DNA from: Hirudinaria manillensis
Lineage: Eukaryota > Annelida > Clitellata > Hirudinida > Hirudinidae
Assembly: GCA_034509925.1 (NCBI GenBank)
Contig: CM067527.1
Span: forward strand, 13,406,001-13,470,000
Direction: 5' to 3'
Length of the DNA stretch: 64,000 nt
Part shown: piece after piece, positions 39,110 through 51,023 of the stretch
How positions within the stretch are numbered: the first letter of the stretch is position 1
How the letters are laid out: each line of letters opens with the position of its first letter
Translations under genes and position numbers: made by a program
Notes under the pieces: model-generated
Databases searched by the model: none
Told to the model about the DNA's origin: nothing
The model's input: only the letters and a program-made list of their open reading frames with translations

Positions 39110-40258
39110 ATGGAAGAAGAACCTTTAGCCAAAGATCCTGCAACCAAACCTGAAAATTACAGCTCAACGGAGACGCAAGAGACCGAAGTGGAAGAGAAAG
39201 AATCAGAAGAAAGTAAAGAAAAGAAGAAGAAGAAGGAAACTGAGAGCAGCAGCAATGACAGCGATGGAGGAAACAAGGTTGACTTCGTGCCTGCAATCGT
39301 TCTGTCGTGTCTCAGTTTTTGGCTCTGCGGAATTCTATTCGGAGGAATAGCTTTCATACTTGCAAGTCAGTTTGTCTATGACTAGGACTGCCTTTCTACA
39401 ATTTATCGTGGGACACAGATATATTAGTATATATTAATGTCCCTATACTGATATATTAATATATATCAGTGACCCTAGAATATATATTATAACCAACTAA
39501 TGCTCAAATTTTGTGATTCTGATATTTTGGGTACACTGCATATTCGCATAGAATGCAAGATTACTTATAAAATCATTTATGTAGCTCAGCTTATCTATGG
39601 CGCTCCTCTTTGGAAGTATAAATACAGGCTGCATTCCCGAACGTTTATTTTTGAAATAATTCTCTTTTGACATAGACACAGATGTCTGGATATTGATATT
39701 TTTTTCATTGATTGTTTTCATATTTCAAGCAGCTACTGAAGTTGCTGGTTGCTGGTTGTTTATTGTTATCGTCGATCAGATTATAAGGGACCTTTATTTG
39801 CTTGATAAATATTGATGGTTGATAAGATGGGTTTTTTTTTCCATTTGAAAATATATAAATTTATTAATTAGTATTATTGCATATTTAATCTTAGATTAAA
39901 AGTTATTTTAAAAAATATTTTATGCAGTGAAACTGTTAATCCTAAATCCTAGATTCGAATTCATCCGCTTTTCTAAATTAGTTATTCTCAAGTTATCAAC
40001 CAAATTCACAACTTAATATTTTTCACAAATTAATAACATTACTATTAAAACATAACTAAAAAATAAAGCAACATTTCCGCATTTTCAGTCGTTGGCAAAC
40101 GCAAGGCCGACTCTGGCAATCAGGAAGAGGCTGGTCGTCTGAAGACTTCCTCGCTGGTCCTTTCAATCATTGGCATTGTCTTGGGTTTGGTCGGGGCCAT
40201 CGTGGTGCTGGTCCTGCACTTTACCGTTTGGCAGAACCAGAAGCCAATTCATGGATAA
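39110..40258 (+). CDS. CD225/dispanin family two-helix membrane protein
   Basis: Two exons (39110-39365 and 40089-40258) join through an Ile codon into 141 residues. The first 60 residues are acidic then lysine-rich (EEKESEESKEKKKKKE), a cytosolic tail. Helix 1 is VPAIVLSCLSFWLCGILFGG; a conserved loop VGKRKADSGNQEEAGRLKTS follows, then helix 2 (SLVLSIIGIVLGLVGAIVVL). The helix 1 - Lys/Ala loop - SIIGIVLG helix 2 arrangement is the CD225/dispanin hallmark shared by IFITM, PRRT and TMEM233-type proteins, which act in membrane fusion control and trafficking. The reading frame without splicing stops soon after helix 1, so the intron is required. Specific role unknown. Confidence 0.82.
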
Positions 40259-40852
40259 CGAAAATGAAGAATGGAATGAAGAAAGCGTGGAGGAAAAATT
40301 TGCATTGGAAATTATAAACGATCGGTTTAAGAAGAAAATTATTTTATAGTTAGTTTAATAATATTTTACCCGATTAAAAAAGAATTAATTTTTTTATCGT
40401 TTTTTTTTCTTGCTTTTAATTCGAATCACTTGAATTGGAATGATTTTCAACTTTAAAAAGAATAAAACATTTGTAGATCTTACAAGCTTGCGCTTTCTCT
40501 CCTAAAAAAAACATTATTATTTGTAATATATTCTTACAGGTATATAAAAATATTTATTATTTTGAAAATTACTTAAAGTTAACTTATTAGCTGGTACTAT
40601 TCCAGTGCGAAGGAAACAAAGCATAAACAAGGATCAGGTATGCTTCTGATCAGAGGGTGCATTACACCTTCCAGTATAAATTTTTTTTAATTTCTCGGCC
40701 TTTTTGACACGAGCGTTCTTGATGACCCTTTCTAATTGTTATGTGAGGGAATTCCTATAAAAAGAAACAGATAAAATTCCGAAATTAGGTATTTCTCTAT
40801 TCATATTCACAAGAAAGCCATTTTAAATTGTATTACTGGAAATTGGAAATTC
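40259..40852. other. Intergenic spacer with a short coding-like block
   Basis: On the minus strand, 40640-40790 has a good acceptor-like tract and then a short open frame rich in Lys and Arg (NARVKKAEKLKKIYTGR in one frame). No full gene could be assembled. Confidence 0.4.
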
Positions 40853-43463
40853 ATGGGCCTTTATAGTTTCTTCTTCATGGCTTTTTTCTGTACGACCATT
40901 AGCAGTCAAGACAATGACGATTCCGAGCCTGGCATGATGGTCATCCACGGAGCCGGTGCCACCACAGCCGGAGAGCTCTTCAAGATCTGGTCGGCCTACT
41001 ACGAATCCACAAGGTCTGAATTCGTCGATGTGAGGGTGCATTACGATTCCAGAGGGAGTTCGTTTGGGAAGACGTTGCTGGAAGCTGAAAAAGTCATGTT
41101 TGCCGTTTCTGATAAGCCGCTAACGGATCTGGAAAGAAACTCTAGCGATCTTATGCAGATTCCTTGTTTCGCATGGCCAGTTTTATTTATTCTTGTAGAC
41201 TACTGATTACTGAATGTTAAACGATTTGAACATTCTTTACCTTTTTTTTTTACTTTACTATTAAGTGTTAATATCACTAAAACATTCAAGTAAATTGTTT
41301 GCATAAACTTGTAAAAACAAACATTTCAATGCCTAAGGAATCTCGCAATAGCCTACAACGTGCCAGGCTTGAAGGATCTGACTTTGACAAGAGAGCAAAT
41401 TGTTGGTATCTACAATGGCACCTTTACCAACTGGAATGACACCTCTTTCTACAGCTACAATGACCCCGACAACCTCCCAAACGCCACTATAATTCCTATC
41501 GCAAGATTCGAACCATCCGGATCTACGAATGCTTTCACAACTGCTCTCGGCTCTTTCGACAGCAACTGGCACGAGAAATTTGGCAGCTTCTCGGATCGGT
41601 TTGGATGGAAAAATCTCATTAAGGTAAAGTTTAGTGTTATATCTAGTTATATCTAGTGTTAGTGCTAGTTTTACTGTTTGTGATGAGAAATTCTCTCAAG
41701 TTTCCTAAAGCATTTCTCTTGTTTTTAAGGTGTTTGGACAGAGGACAACAGGCCTAGCGGATACTCTGACAAACACCTTATTCAGCATCGGCTATCTTAT
41801 AACCGGCGCAGCCAATGAAGTCGGTCTTAGCTCTGCACGGATGATCAATAAAGCCGGTTATAAGGTAACGCCTAATAAGAAAATGCTAGCTGCTCTCATC
41901 GAAGCAAAGAAGACAAACCTGGTCGATAAAATACAGGAATCGATAACTGATTCTGACCTCTCCTATGCCTATCCAATGGCTAGCCTTTCCTACGTTTTAG
42001 TAAATATCTCTGTCAGAGTCACAGACTGCAGTGTAAACACTGAGTTTTATCGTTTCTTGGACTGGTCCATCAGCTCTAGATTGGCAAAGCGCAGTGCACA
42101 TTCTCTGGATAGGGTTCTGATGGGCAATTCAATTAGCAATGCCGTACGTTCGAATGTACTCTTTAAGATGACTTGCAACGGAATGTTTCTTGAAAGCCTA
42201 GTGAGGGCTCAAATTTCAGAGGAGGAGGAAATCTTGAAAACTTGGAAAAAACCTGTAATGATATCCATTCCATTCATAATTTTGATCTTCGTTGGTATAT
42301 TGGTTTACGCATCCTATCAGAAATATCTTTATTCTAAAATGCTCGACAAGAATTCATGGAAAATCAACTTCTTCGAGATAGATTTGAAGCAAAAAACCGA
42401 CTTGAATGCCAATCAAGGCCAAGCAAAACAAGCGAAAGGCACTGTCCCTTCCGATAACTTATTCACTTATTTCCCCAATCATCAGGTGGGAAGTTACGGG
42501 GGAGTTTCAGTGACTTTGACAAGTTCTTTGCTGAGCAAGGAGCCGAATTCAAAATGGACTCTCAAGGCCTCGAAAATCCTTCTTAGACTGAAGACAATCA
42601 GTAACCCCAACGTGGCCTCTTTCATTGGCCTCTCTTCTTCTCCGACGTCCGAATTGATATTCGTGGAAGAGTATTGCTCCAGGGGAAACATAATCAATCT
42701 ATTAACCGATTCCAGGTACAAAATGTCGCTTTCAATTTGCTTCGCCCTCTGCAGAGATATTTGCAAAGCCATGTCCTTTCTTCACGAGAAAGAAATTGTC
42801 GTCGGCCTACTGCAACTCTCCTCGTGTTTGATCGATTCGCGTTGGACAGTCAAATTGCATGGCTGGGAGGAATTCAAAACCTATGAATCTTTCTTTACTA
42901 GAGACTGGAAACCTCTGGCGAGATTGACTTCCAGAGTTAGCTGTCCAAAGCACATTCTCTCGGAACTAAAGTCTAGAATTGAATTGATATGGGGCGATGT
43001 AGGATCTCAATATTTTAGCATCTGGTTAGCACCTGAAATCCTCTCTTCGAACTATCACCAAGAACCGAACAAGTCGACCGATGTTTACAGCTTTGGTGTA
43101 ATCATGTTGGCAATCTTCTGCAAATATTTTCAGAAATACGGTACAGGAGCAAGCTGCAAATTCCCTGGTCAAGTTGATCCGTCTCTCTTGGAAAAATTGA
43201 AATCAATTAACCTCGATATACCGTGCCAGAATTTTCCGGAAAAGGTTTGCAATCTGATCAATTTATGTTGCAACGACGACCCCAACCAGAGACCAAAATT
43301 CGAAAGATTGATTCCCACGTTGAGAAGTTGCGACACTAATCCAAATTTCAATGTCTTGGATCACATCATGGATTACTACGAACAATCTGGATCAGTTAAA
43401 CAATTTTCGGAGGTAGTCCGCTGCGATGCAGCTTGCATTGAAGTTTCATTCGAAACGAAATGA
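40853..43463 (+). CDS. PstS-like phosphate-binding ectodomain - TM - guanylyl-cyclase-type pseudokinase receptor
   Basis: Three exons: 40853-41175, 41338-41623, 41730-43463; 780 residues. The first intron needs a GC donor (catg|gccagt); with it the PstS alignment has no gap. Signal peptide 1-20. Residues about 28-300 match PstS (type II periplasmic-binding fold): GAGATTAGELFKIW, DSRGSSFGKTLLEAEKVMFA, ASD-like VSDKPLTD, AIAYNVPG, GIYNGTFTNWND, EPSGSTNAFT and IGYLITGAANEVGLSSARM. A transmembrane helix lies at about 378-398 (ISIPFIILIFVGILVYASY). The cytosolic part begins NSWKINFFEIDL, the classical receptor-guanylyl-cyclase juxtamembrane motif, and continues as a kinase homology domain (about 455-750). 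HRD is replaced by VGLLQLSSCLID and DFG by HGW, so it is a pseudokinase. The chain ends after NVLDHIMDYYEQ, where a cyclase would start. Likely a membrane sensor; ligand unproven. Confidence 0.86.
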
Positions 43464-43812
43464 TTAGAGTTTACTATTTGTGTGACTTCATAACAAGATT
43501 ATTAATTGAAGACAAACTAATCGGTAATTTTTAATATATGCTAAACGTGTAAAGTCGTACTTCATAATTTTCGTATTTTCTGAGATAAATTTCAGGAATC
43601 AATCTTGATTTTTATAAATTTAATTTTAATTCAGTTAAATTAAAATAATTGCAAAAATTTAAAGCAAAGCAAAATAACCTTATTAAAAAACTAAAAAAAA
43701 TATTTCCAAACTTAAATCTCACAATGTAAACACAACGACGATGCCCACTTGTTTTGAGTTTTGACTCGAAATTGCAACTCGATGGAAGTGGTTTGCATTG
43801 AACTTGGCAGTC
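43464..43812. other. Short intergenic spacer
   Basis: This AT-rich spacer holds no cyclase-domain exon after the receptor gene and presumably holds the SNX24 promoter. Confidence 0.6.
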
Positions 43813-45305
43813 ATGTACGTGGAGATACCAGCTTATGAGAAAGTTAGCGGAAAACATGAGAAGCATTCGTTTACGGTGAGTTAATAAGGCACCAGAAGAC
43901 ACAACAGGAACTAAATAAATCGGCTAAGTACTGCCTTTTGATTTAACCGAAATTTTTGTGTTAAAATTGCTGTGATTAGCTTAAAGCGAGGCACTTTGTC
44001 ATCGCTTACTTCTACTTTAAAATGAAATGCGATTTAGCCAAGGTTTTGCTAAATTGCTTTGCCAAAAATTTAATGTTGTGAAATTCTGATGATATTTCTC
44101 AAGGTCTTTCAAATAGATGTGTTCTGTAATGAGAGACACCACACGGTTTACAAGAGGTATACGGAGTTTGACAGATTAAATACAATACTGGTATGTATAA
44201 TTGTAAACTGTTGTTAATCTTGAAAAATGTTAATGATTTCTTTTACATACTTGTTGTTAAATAAATGCAGAATTTCTCCGTTTTAATTAATAATATGAAG
44301 ACATTTAAAAAAAAAAAAACCCGTATATTATGAAACGTTGTCCCTTTTCAGGCATTGACCCTTGTCCAATAGTTATCTTGAATCCACATAACTATAGATA
44401 GAACAAATATCAAGTGTGCTAAATTATTCTAGCTAGACATTTGAGTATTGTTAATCAATTGAACATTTTCATAACATATATCTCTCTGTTTTGTGCATAA
44501 TTCTTAGGTCCAAAACAAGATTCGTGTCCCAACTTTTCCCGGGAAGACCGTTCTTAAGTGGAGTCCAAAGACCTTGGAATATCGAAGACAAGTATTTGAG
44601 GATTACTTGAATGTGAGCAACAGTGGCTATAAACCTTTGGGTATGGGGTATTAGAAATGATATGGTATTGGATAGTACATTTTATTTTGGTTTACTTTCA
44701 TCTTTTTGGTAATGCTTCATATTCAAAATAGTTATTTGAAAATAAAACCATTAAAGTCATTCAAATATAAATAATTATTATTATTATTAAAATTAAGAAA
44801 TATTAACAACATGAATTCCTCAAATTTCAGACCATTCTACGCAGATCTGTGATTCCAGATGAGGTTATTGTCTTTCTCAAAGCTGACCAATACCGTCCTG
44901 AAAGGTATGCTATTAGCTAAGTATTGTTATGTATTAACTTGTATCTTGAACTAAGTATATATTATACATTACTGCATTCCACTACTTATATTGTAATATT
45001 ATGTATTAATATTTTAAGCATTCAAATTTTACCTTTAAATATTAAGACATTGAAAGCAGCCGATATTACGAGCCTTTTTTATATTATAAGCCTGTAATTA
45101 TGCTTCACTAGAAAATTTCTGCAATAAACACGTTTTTAATCTTTGTTTTTATCCAACTTTTTATCCCAAACCCAGTTCAACTTATGTCGGAGGAATCGAT
45201 CGAGAGTTTTCCAGGGCAGCATCCAGGATCGAGCAGCCCGTAGTGGCTTTCCCCAGGGATCTGCGGCTCTCGGAAGGGGATCGAGGTATTCTGATGATTC
45301 GTTAG
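43813..45305 (+). CDS. SNX24: Sorting nexin, PX-domain protein of the SNX22/SNX24 type
   Basis: Five exons (43813-43875, 44104-44190, 44508-44612, 44831-44904, 45176-45305) give 152 residues. It begins MYVEIPAYEKVSGKHEKHSF and continues VFQIDVFCNERHHTVYKRYT, with the PX-domain R-[YF]-[ST]-x-F motif (KRYTEFDRL), then a proline-containing loop (VPTFPGKTVLKWSPKTLEYR) and QVFEDYLN. The basic RY and the loop lysine form the PtdIns3P site in this family. The C-terminal tail EQPVVAFPRDLRL aligns with the QPVLLFLRDPYV tail of vertebrate SNX24. The protein should bind endosomal phosphoinositides. The ATG at 43813 is chosen because upstream ATGs are out of frame. Confidence 0.85.
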
Positions 45306-46795
45306 AGTACGCTTTAGGCCTAGTTGCTACATTTATCCTCATCATAGATAGGATGATAGATGTTATATGGATGCTTAGAGAGGCCTAAGTTGTAACGTGC
45401 ATGTTGTATTTGTGCTTTTCACTATTAGGGAGTTTGAAAAGCAGTATCACATGAGTGACCAGTGGTAATTGTCCTCCATTCACTTATTACTAAGTTAAGG
45501 GCTACATGAAGCATAATAATAGTCTACATATGCAGAGGAAGTAGATAAATATTGCCTGAAAAGCCACTATTAAGTTATTTTTATTAATTAATTATTTTAT
45601 TTATTGGTTATTCATTAAAATGTTTTTTTGGTTCCTTACAGGAAGCACTTCTGATATTGTGGTATTGGGTGTACTCCAGGCTTACTATGATCATGTGTGA
45701 TGTCACAGATGAATAAATTATTATTATTATCATAGGTCTTTTATCAGAATTTTTTATCTTTATCTTGCAAAAATCCATGTCATGTTGGTTTTATTTTGGA
45801 CATTCTTGTGCAAAAAGTATTAGAAAGATGGCTGATATGTTACACCTTTATGTACAAAACTATTGCCAATCTGGCTATTATTGTAAATAATAAATCATGT
45901 AATGTTATTTCTGTTAATATGTTTTAATCCTTCTTTATCAAATACCTTTTTAATCAAAGCGCAGCTCTGCGGTCGTCGTGTTTTTATGTCTAGGCGCATG
46001 AATTATGATAAGTTGGTGGGAAATTATTTTTGTAATTTGGCTTCTTTTAATGCTCTTTCGACAGTGGAACTGCAGGAAACAATCACAACTGAAGCTTGTT
46101 TACAACTCGTTCATGATGTTTTTGTTCGGTTGCGTGTGAAATTTAAAATCCGTCATTTTGTGTTCCGTCTCAAAAGCCTCGGTTCGGATTTTATATTCGT
46201 ACCATTTCTCACTTCATCAAAGCACTTATTAACCTCAACCATCCCAACAGAATTAATACTTAGGACCTAAACTTTGGATATTGTTGGCATCGAGTTTCAT
46301 GATATTGAAGGTTTTTGGTGTTTCAAACAAAGTACCAGCAGGACCTAAAAAGATTTAAAGCCTAAAAAAGGTCTCAAGACTTCCTTTTCCTTCAAGAAAA
46401 ATGGAAAGATGCCTCCTCGTGTGCATTCAAAATTTTTGGTTTACCCTCAAAGGCTGGAACTTCCTATGGAATGACTCGGATGGAAAGCTTCTTTTAGTAG
46501 ATTATTTTTTGCGGAGTGTTTTGTGACCGATTTGAACCTCTTACTTGAATTTTTCAAACCTTCTGATTGTAAATAACAAAAATTCTTGCTAAATAAAATT
46601 TGTTTTTGTAATTAATTAGAGACCAATAACTTCCCCATCTTCGTGCATCAAGGGATTCGCCACAGATTTGCAACTTAATTTATGCATTTGTAAACAATTA
46701 TTAAATTTATTAGACATCAAGCCTGATGGCACCTCCCACGGAGGGTGGCTGCCAATCACAACAATCAAATTCCTGTCAATAAAACTTTTTTGGCA
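45306..46795. other. Convergent intergenic region
   Basis: This region lies between the 3' ends of SNX24 (+) and PDCD7 (-). Open frames at 45902-46270 (+) lack recognisable domains and splice context. No gene is called. Confidence 0.55.
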
Positions 46796-49700
46796 TCAAG
46801 TGGTTGGTCTCTCAATGAGCCAGGAAGACCACGATTGGCTGGACGGCTCGGAGGGTGTGACCCAAGTACGGGGGATCTTCGTTGCTCCAGGGGTACCTGG
46901 TGGTACCAGATATTGGTCCCATTGGTGTCTGCATTGGTAATGGCGAAAGAGTTAATTACAATATCATTTGAGAACTAACTTTGTAAAAAGTTTAGCTTAA
47001 TCTGGTTATTTGATGATTATTGTTAATTTTGAGTTGAATATGAAGTAAATTACTACTTTAAGACAGGACTTAATGTCTTAAATTTTAAAGTATTCAATTA
47101 TAAATCGAAAAATTTGTTTTTATGGCATTTCACCTGACGTTGAGGAAAGAATTGATGTCGCTGTTTGGCAAGTCGTACAGGTGGAAGAATGGGTAGATTG
47201 GATCTGATTGGTCAGGGATGACTGTTTGTGAAGATATTGATTGTAATAAATAAGATAAATACAATTATAAAAAAAAATTGTGGAGTATTAATCAGGTGAG
47301 GCATCCTAACCCTAGGCATCAACTGATTGGTAAAATCATAACAAATATCACTTAACTCAATCAATCAAAAGAGCTGCCATGTGACCATCAACAGTTATCA
47401 CTTAACTTATCATCTAACTCAACCAAACAAATATGTCTGCCAACCGACCTTTGTCCCCGAACAGTTGCCCGATGACCTCGTTGACCTCCCTCTTGACTTC
47501 CCTCCTCATTTTCTCCTTCTTTCTTTCCAATTCCCTCTCTCTATCAGCCTCATTCTCGGTGTTCAGCATTACCTATATGTGCAAATGAATGAATGAATGA
47601 GCAAGTGAGATAATCATGAAATAATAATAATATTACTGGAACCTAAATTTAAAATAATAATGACAATAACAAATATTAAATAAGAAATTAGAAAAATATT
47701 CACATAATTTAGTTATTATAAATCAGATAATTATAATTATTATAATCTCAAAACAGATGACATAAGATCAATTCACTCCCTCATATCATCTGCAGTTAAT
47801 CATCACTGAGATTCAACCACTATCATTACCAACACCTTGCATCATCATCATCATCACCACCACCATCACAACTACTATCATAACCACCTGCAGCGCCCTC
47901 TGTTCAGACTCGTAGACTTGGAGCTGCCGCTTGAGAAAGGCAGACGCCAATTCGACTCTTTCTTCGAAGACTTCCGTCGAATCCGTGGATATGAGGCCTG
48001 ATGGAAGGAGGAAAGAATGAAGGAAGTTAAGCAAAGCAATGGATTAATTAATTATCAATTAACTAATTTCTGCAGTTTTAATTTTAAAGATCCATTTTAT
48101 CCATAAATTCTAATAATATCCTTAATAATATAATTTATCAATGTTATAATTGTTATCGCTTCTTTTCTCCATTCCTTGCCACAACCAATAACATGATTAC
48201 AAATAAAACTAACGAGCAAATATAAATTAACGACCAATCACGAATTACGATTACCTGTTTGACAAATTAATAAAAAGTTAATTAATAAAATAAAACAAAT
48301 TAGAATAAGCTCTCAATAAAAACCTCACCCGACTTCTTGCTGAGCCTAACTTCCCTGAGTTTCCGAACAGTCGCCAGAGTCTTCAAGGACTTGTTGACGT
48401 CGGAGATTTTCCTTCTGACTTCGAACAGGATGTCGTCTGCTGCCTTCGACACCTCTTTTTCCTGTCAAATTATTCACGATTTACAATTTAAAAAAGCATA
48501 AAATGCTGTCGATTATGTAGAGCTTGGCATCTGAGGTGTTACTTCTGAATTGTTCAGAGCTATTCTCAAGAGGATGAGCATTTGTGATGGTTTCAGCTGG
48601 GTTTTGAACACGGCACGTTATGACCATCGTGCAAATTATGTTATTGCCAGCTGTCATCACCATGATTTATCATCATCACTGTCACCATATCATCATCACC
48701 ATCATAAACATCATCATCATCACCTTCTTCACTGCAGCCTCAGCCTCTGCAACCCTTGCAAGTTTCCTGTCAATTTCCTCTCCAACCTCTCTCCTCCTCT
48801 CCTCCATCAGTTCTTCTTCCTTCCTTTCTCGTTCCTTTTTTCTCTTCAGTCTATCCTGCTCAGGTATAAATGGCATGGCATGACAAGAAGTAACCAAATA
48901 TTCTAAGCTCCTCCTATCAGAGCCAAGTAGGAGTGGCCAGCTTCAGGCAGAGCACGATTTAGCATGTGCATAAATTATTAAAATACTAACCCTTTTCCTC
49001 TTGCGATCGGAGAGCTTCTTCTTGATTTCCCCGACCGTTTCGTCTGTGATTGAAGACTGGATGGTTCTCATTTCTTCCTTCAGAGATTATCATCATCATC
49101 ACCATCATCATCATTACCATCATCATCATTATTATTATCATCACCATCATCATCAATTGTTATCAAATCATTGTTACTACCATCACCATCATCACCACTT
49201 CATACCTTAGCCCTGGCTATCGCCACTTCATGATCCACTGTCAACTGACACCGACAGCCCTCGTTGCCGTCAGCAACGCACCCTGACATCACCTTCACCT
49301 TTTCTTCCAACTCCAGGACTGTCCTCAGACGATTCTTGAACTCGGGTATCTTTTTGGAGATTAAAAAAAAATAAAATTGAGAAGTCCACAATTTAGTTAC
49401 TGGTTTAAGAAGTAGTTAACTGATATGATTATCAGTAAGTGGTTACTTAAGGATTATTAATATGATTATTGTTTTGGGAAGCGATAGGATTTCCTCTCAC
49501 TTTTTATGATTATAATCATTTTTATTTTTCAAATTGCAATTTAATCCTGTGTGGCAAATGATAACAGCAGATTAATAATTAGAATGCATCACAATCAACG
49601 AACGATGCATGATAATATATTAACATAAATTAATAAAAAATTAATAATAAAATAAAATCAATATTGCCATTAGCATAAAATTAGAATTGTAATTAAAAAT

Positions 49701-50173
49701 CAATGAAAACCTAATTTAGTTATTTGGAAAAATTTAAAGATCATTCCACCAAAACTAACCGAAATCGTACACTTTGGTTTCTTAGAACTGGAATCATCAT
49801 CTCGATCTGCATGCAAATGCTTCCTGGATTCCAGCCACTTTTTCATTGACTGCACAACTCCATCATCTTCAGATTTCTTTCCCACTGATTTCTCGGCATC
49901 GATCCAATTATTTGCATGCAAATTATTGAAATAGTTGCCAGTGTTATTAAAATTCTGATTGGGTTGAAAGTACGGATTGATGAAAGGATGGGGAATTGCA
50001 TGGTGGTAACTTGGGGGAAAGAAAAATGGCGGAGGGGGTGTGGTCCGCGGGTCAAAGTTAAGAGGTGGTGGTGGTGGCATCCCCGGTGGCGGTGCGAAGA
50101 ACATGGGGTTCGGAAAAGTATTCCAGTTTGCGTTCGGCGTCTGATGATAGTTTTGCGCGTTGAATGAATCCAT
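46796..50173 (-). CDS. PDCD7: PDCD7 / U11-U12 snRNP 59 kDa protein
   Basis: Minus strand, nine exons: 50173-49760, 49349-49206, 49077-48991, 48855-48724, 48461-48329, 47997-47888, 47572-47449, 47203-47134, 46928-46796; 448 residues. The N-terminus is proline-rich (APPPGMPPPPPLNFDPRTTP). The middle is a long charged coiled coil (for example DRLKRKKERERKEEELMEER). The C-terminus has FEERVELASAFLKRQLQVYE followed by an invariant-looking HQWDQYLVPPGTPGATKIPR and TWVTPSEPSS. The WDQYLVP ... P.WV.P..PS end is diagnostic of PDCD7, a component of the U11/U12 di-snRNP of the minor spliceosome in the nucleus. This implies that the organism keeps a U12 splicing machinery. Three introns are filled with CAT/ATG repeats. 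Confidence 0.88.
47838..47880. repeat. CAT/CAC repeat in PDCD7 intron 6
   Basis: CAT and CAC trinucleotides lie immediately downstream (minus strand) of exon 6. Confidence 0.8.
48660..48723. repeat. CAT repeat in PDCD7 intron 4
   Basis: CATCATCACC units run directly into the splice donor of exon 4, so the donor itself (aag|gtgatg) begins the repeat on the minus strand. Confidence 0.85.
49087..49200. repeat. CAT repeat filling PDCD7 intron 2
   Basis: Almost the whole 128-base intron between exons 2 and 3 is CAT/CAC/ATT repeat. Confidence 0.85.
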
Positions 50174-50558
50174 CGGGTTTGAGTTTTACTCCGTGAAGGC
50201 AAATATTTTGAAACGGACTAGAAAGTTCTTAATTAAGTAACTGGACAGTATTAATTTATGTCTTTAACTGACTGTTAAAACTACTTTAGTTTTAGTATTT
50301 TTCATGAGTTTGCTACCGAAATGCAAAGATAAATAATCTTATTATCGTTTGATGTTTGTAAACAAATATCAGCCATTTCCGAACCAAGTATTTTATGACT
50401 CTTATTTAGAAGATACTTTTACTTATTACTTTTTAAAATAATATACGCAATAAAATTGAAATATATTTGATTAATAAATTTTCATGAAAACAAGTAATGG
50501 CAAATAAAGTAAACAAGTCTAGGTAATAAAAACTATAGAAGTATACTTATTTGATATA
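50174..50558. promoter_or_regulatory. Bidirectional promoter region of PDCD7 and a small divergent gene
   Basis: This 385-base gap separates the ATG of PDCD7 (minus) from the ATG of the small plus-strand gene. Head-to-head spacing this short implies a shared promoter; no specific element is evident. Confidence 0.45.
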
Positions 50559-50902
50559 ATGAATCGCAATGTATTATCATCTTTGACAAATATAGAGGTG
50601 AAAAGCGCAATTGGATTTTTGAGAAATGCCAGACCCTCATTCGTGTTGAAATCGAAGAACGGTTGCCAAAAATGTCAATTAAGAAGACATCAGTTGGTAT
50701 TTCTTGTTCCATTTAAGTTAATTATTAAATTATTTAATAAGTCTACTTTAGGATGTCTCACAAGAGATATGACCTATTTCAGGCAATCTTAGCCTTTTCC
50801 CGCTATGAACCACATAAAGGTTTTAATGGCAATAACATTGCAAACTATTTATTAACAAAAGAAAACGCTTTATATTATGTAATAAAACACCACTTAATTT
50901 GA
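50559..50902 (+). CDS. Small basic protein, possibly mitochondrial, not recognised
   Basis: Two exons (50559-50696 and 50783-50902) join in phase 0 to give 85 residues. The N-terminal half has no acidic residues apart from one Glu and is rich in Arg, Lys, Ser and Asn (FLRNARPSFVLKSKNG), like a mitochondrial presequence, then carries a C-x2-C pair (GCQKCQLRRHQ). The C-terminal half is FSRYEPHKGFNGNNIANYLL and ends HHLI. The donor (ttg|gtattt) is ordinary and the acceptor atttcag is good. No family is recognised; a small mitochondrial ribosomal or assembly protein would fit. It may have further exons. Confidence 0.5.
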
Positions 50903-51023
50903 TTTCTTTTATTAACTCAAACAAACAGAACTTAAAACTTAACCAATTAGAAGTTAAACACTAAAAATTCCAGTTAACTTAAAATTCATTGAAACCAATT
51001 GAACTGGAGTTGGCCTCATTTAA

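Noticed and set aside
39412..39480. Overlapping TATAT palindromes after the first dispanin exon
   Set aside because: Ordinary AT-rich intron sequence; too imperfect to call an element.
40695..40715. A 12-base match to the 5' end of U2 snRNA (tctcggcctttt)
   Set aside because: The flanking bases do not follow U2 (no branch-site-pairing region or Sm site), and the stretch overlaps a minus-strand coding-like block; a match this short can be chance.
40640..40790. Short Lys/Arg-rich minus-strand open frame after a good acceptor-like tract
   Set aside because: No partner exons could be joined in phase and two frames compete, so no gene is called.
42494..42886. Open frames on the other strand and frame inside the receptor gene
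   Set aside because: Shadows of the pseudokinase coding exon.
45902..46270. 122-codon plus-strand open frame between SNX24 and PDCD7
   Set aside because: No domain, no splice context, composition unlike neighbouring genes; likely chance in convergent 3' DNA.
48550..49286. Long His- and Ile-rich open frames (poly-HHH, poly-III)
   Set aside because: They are translations of the CAT repeats in PDCD7 introns, in all frames.
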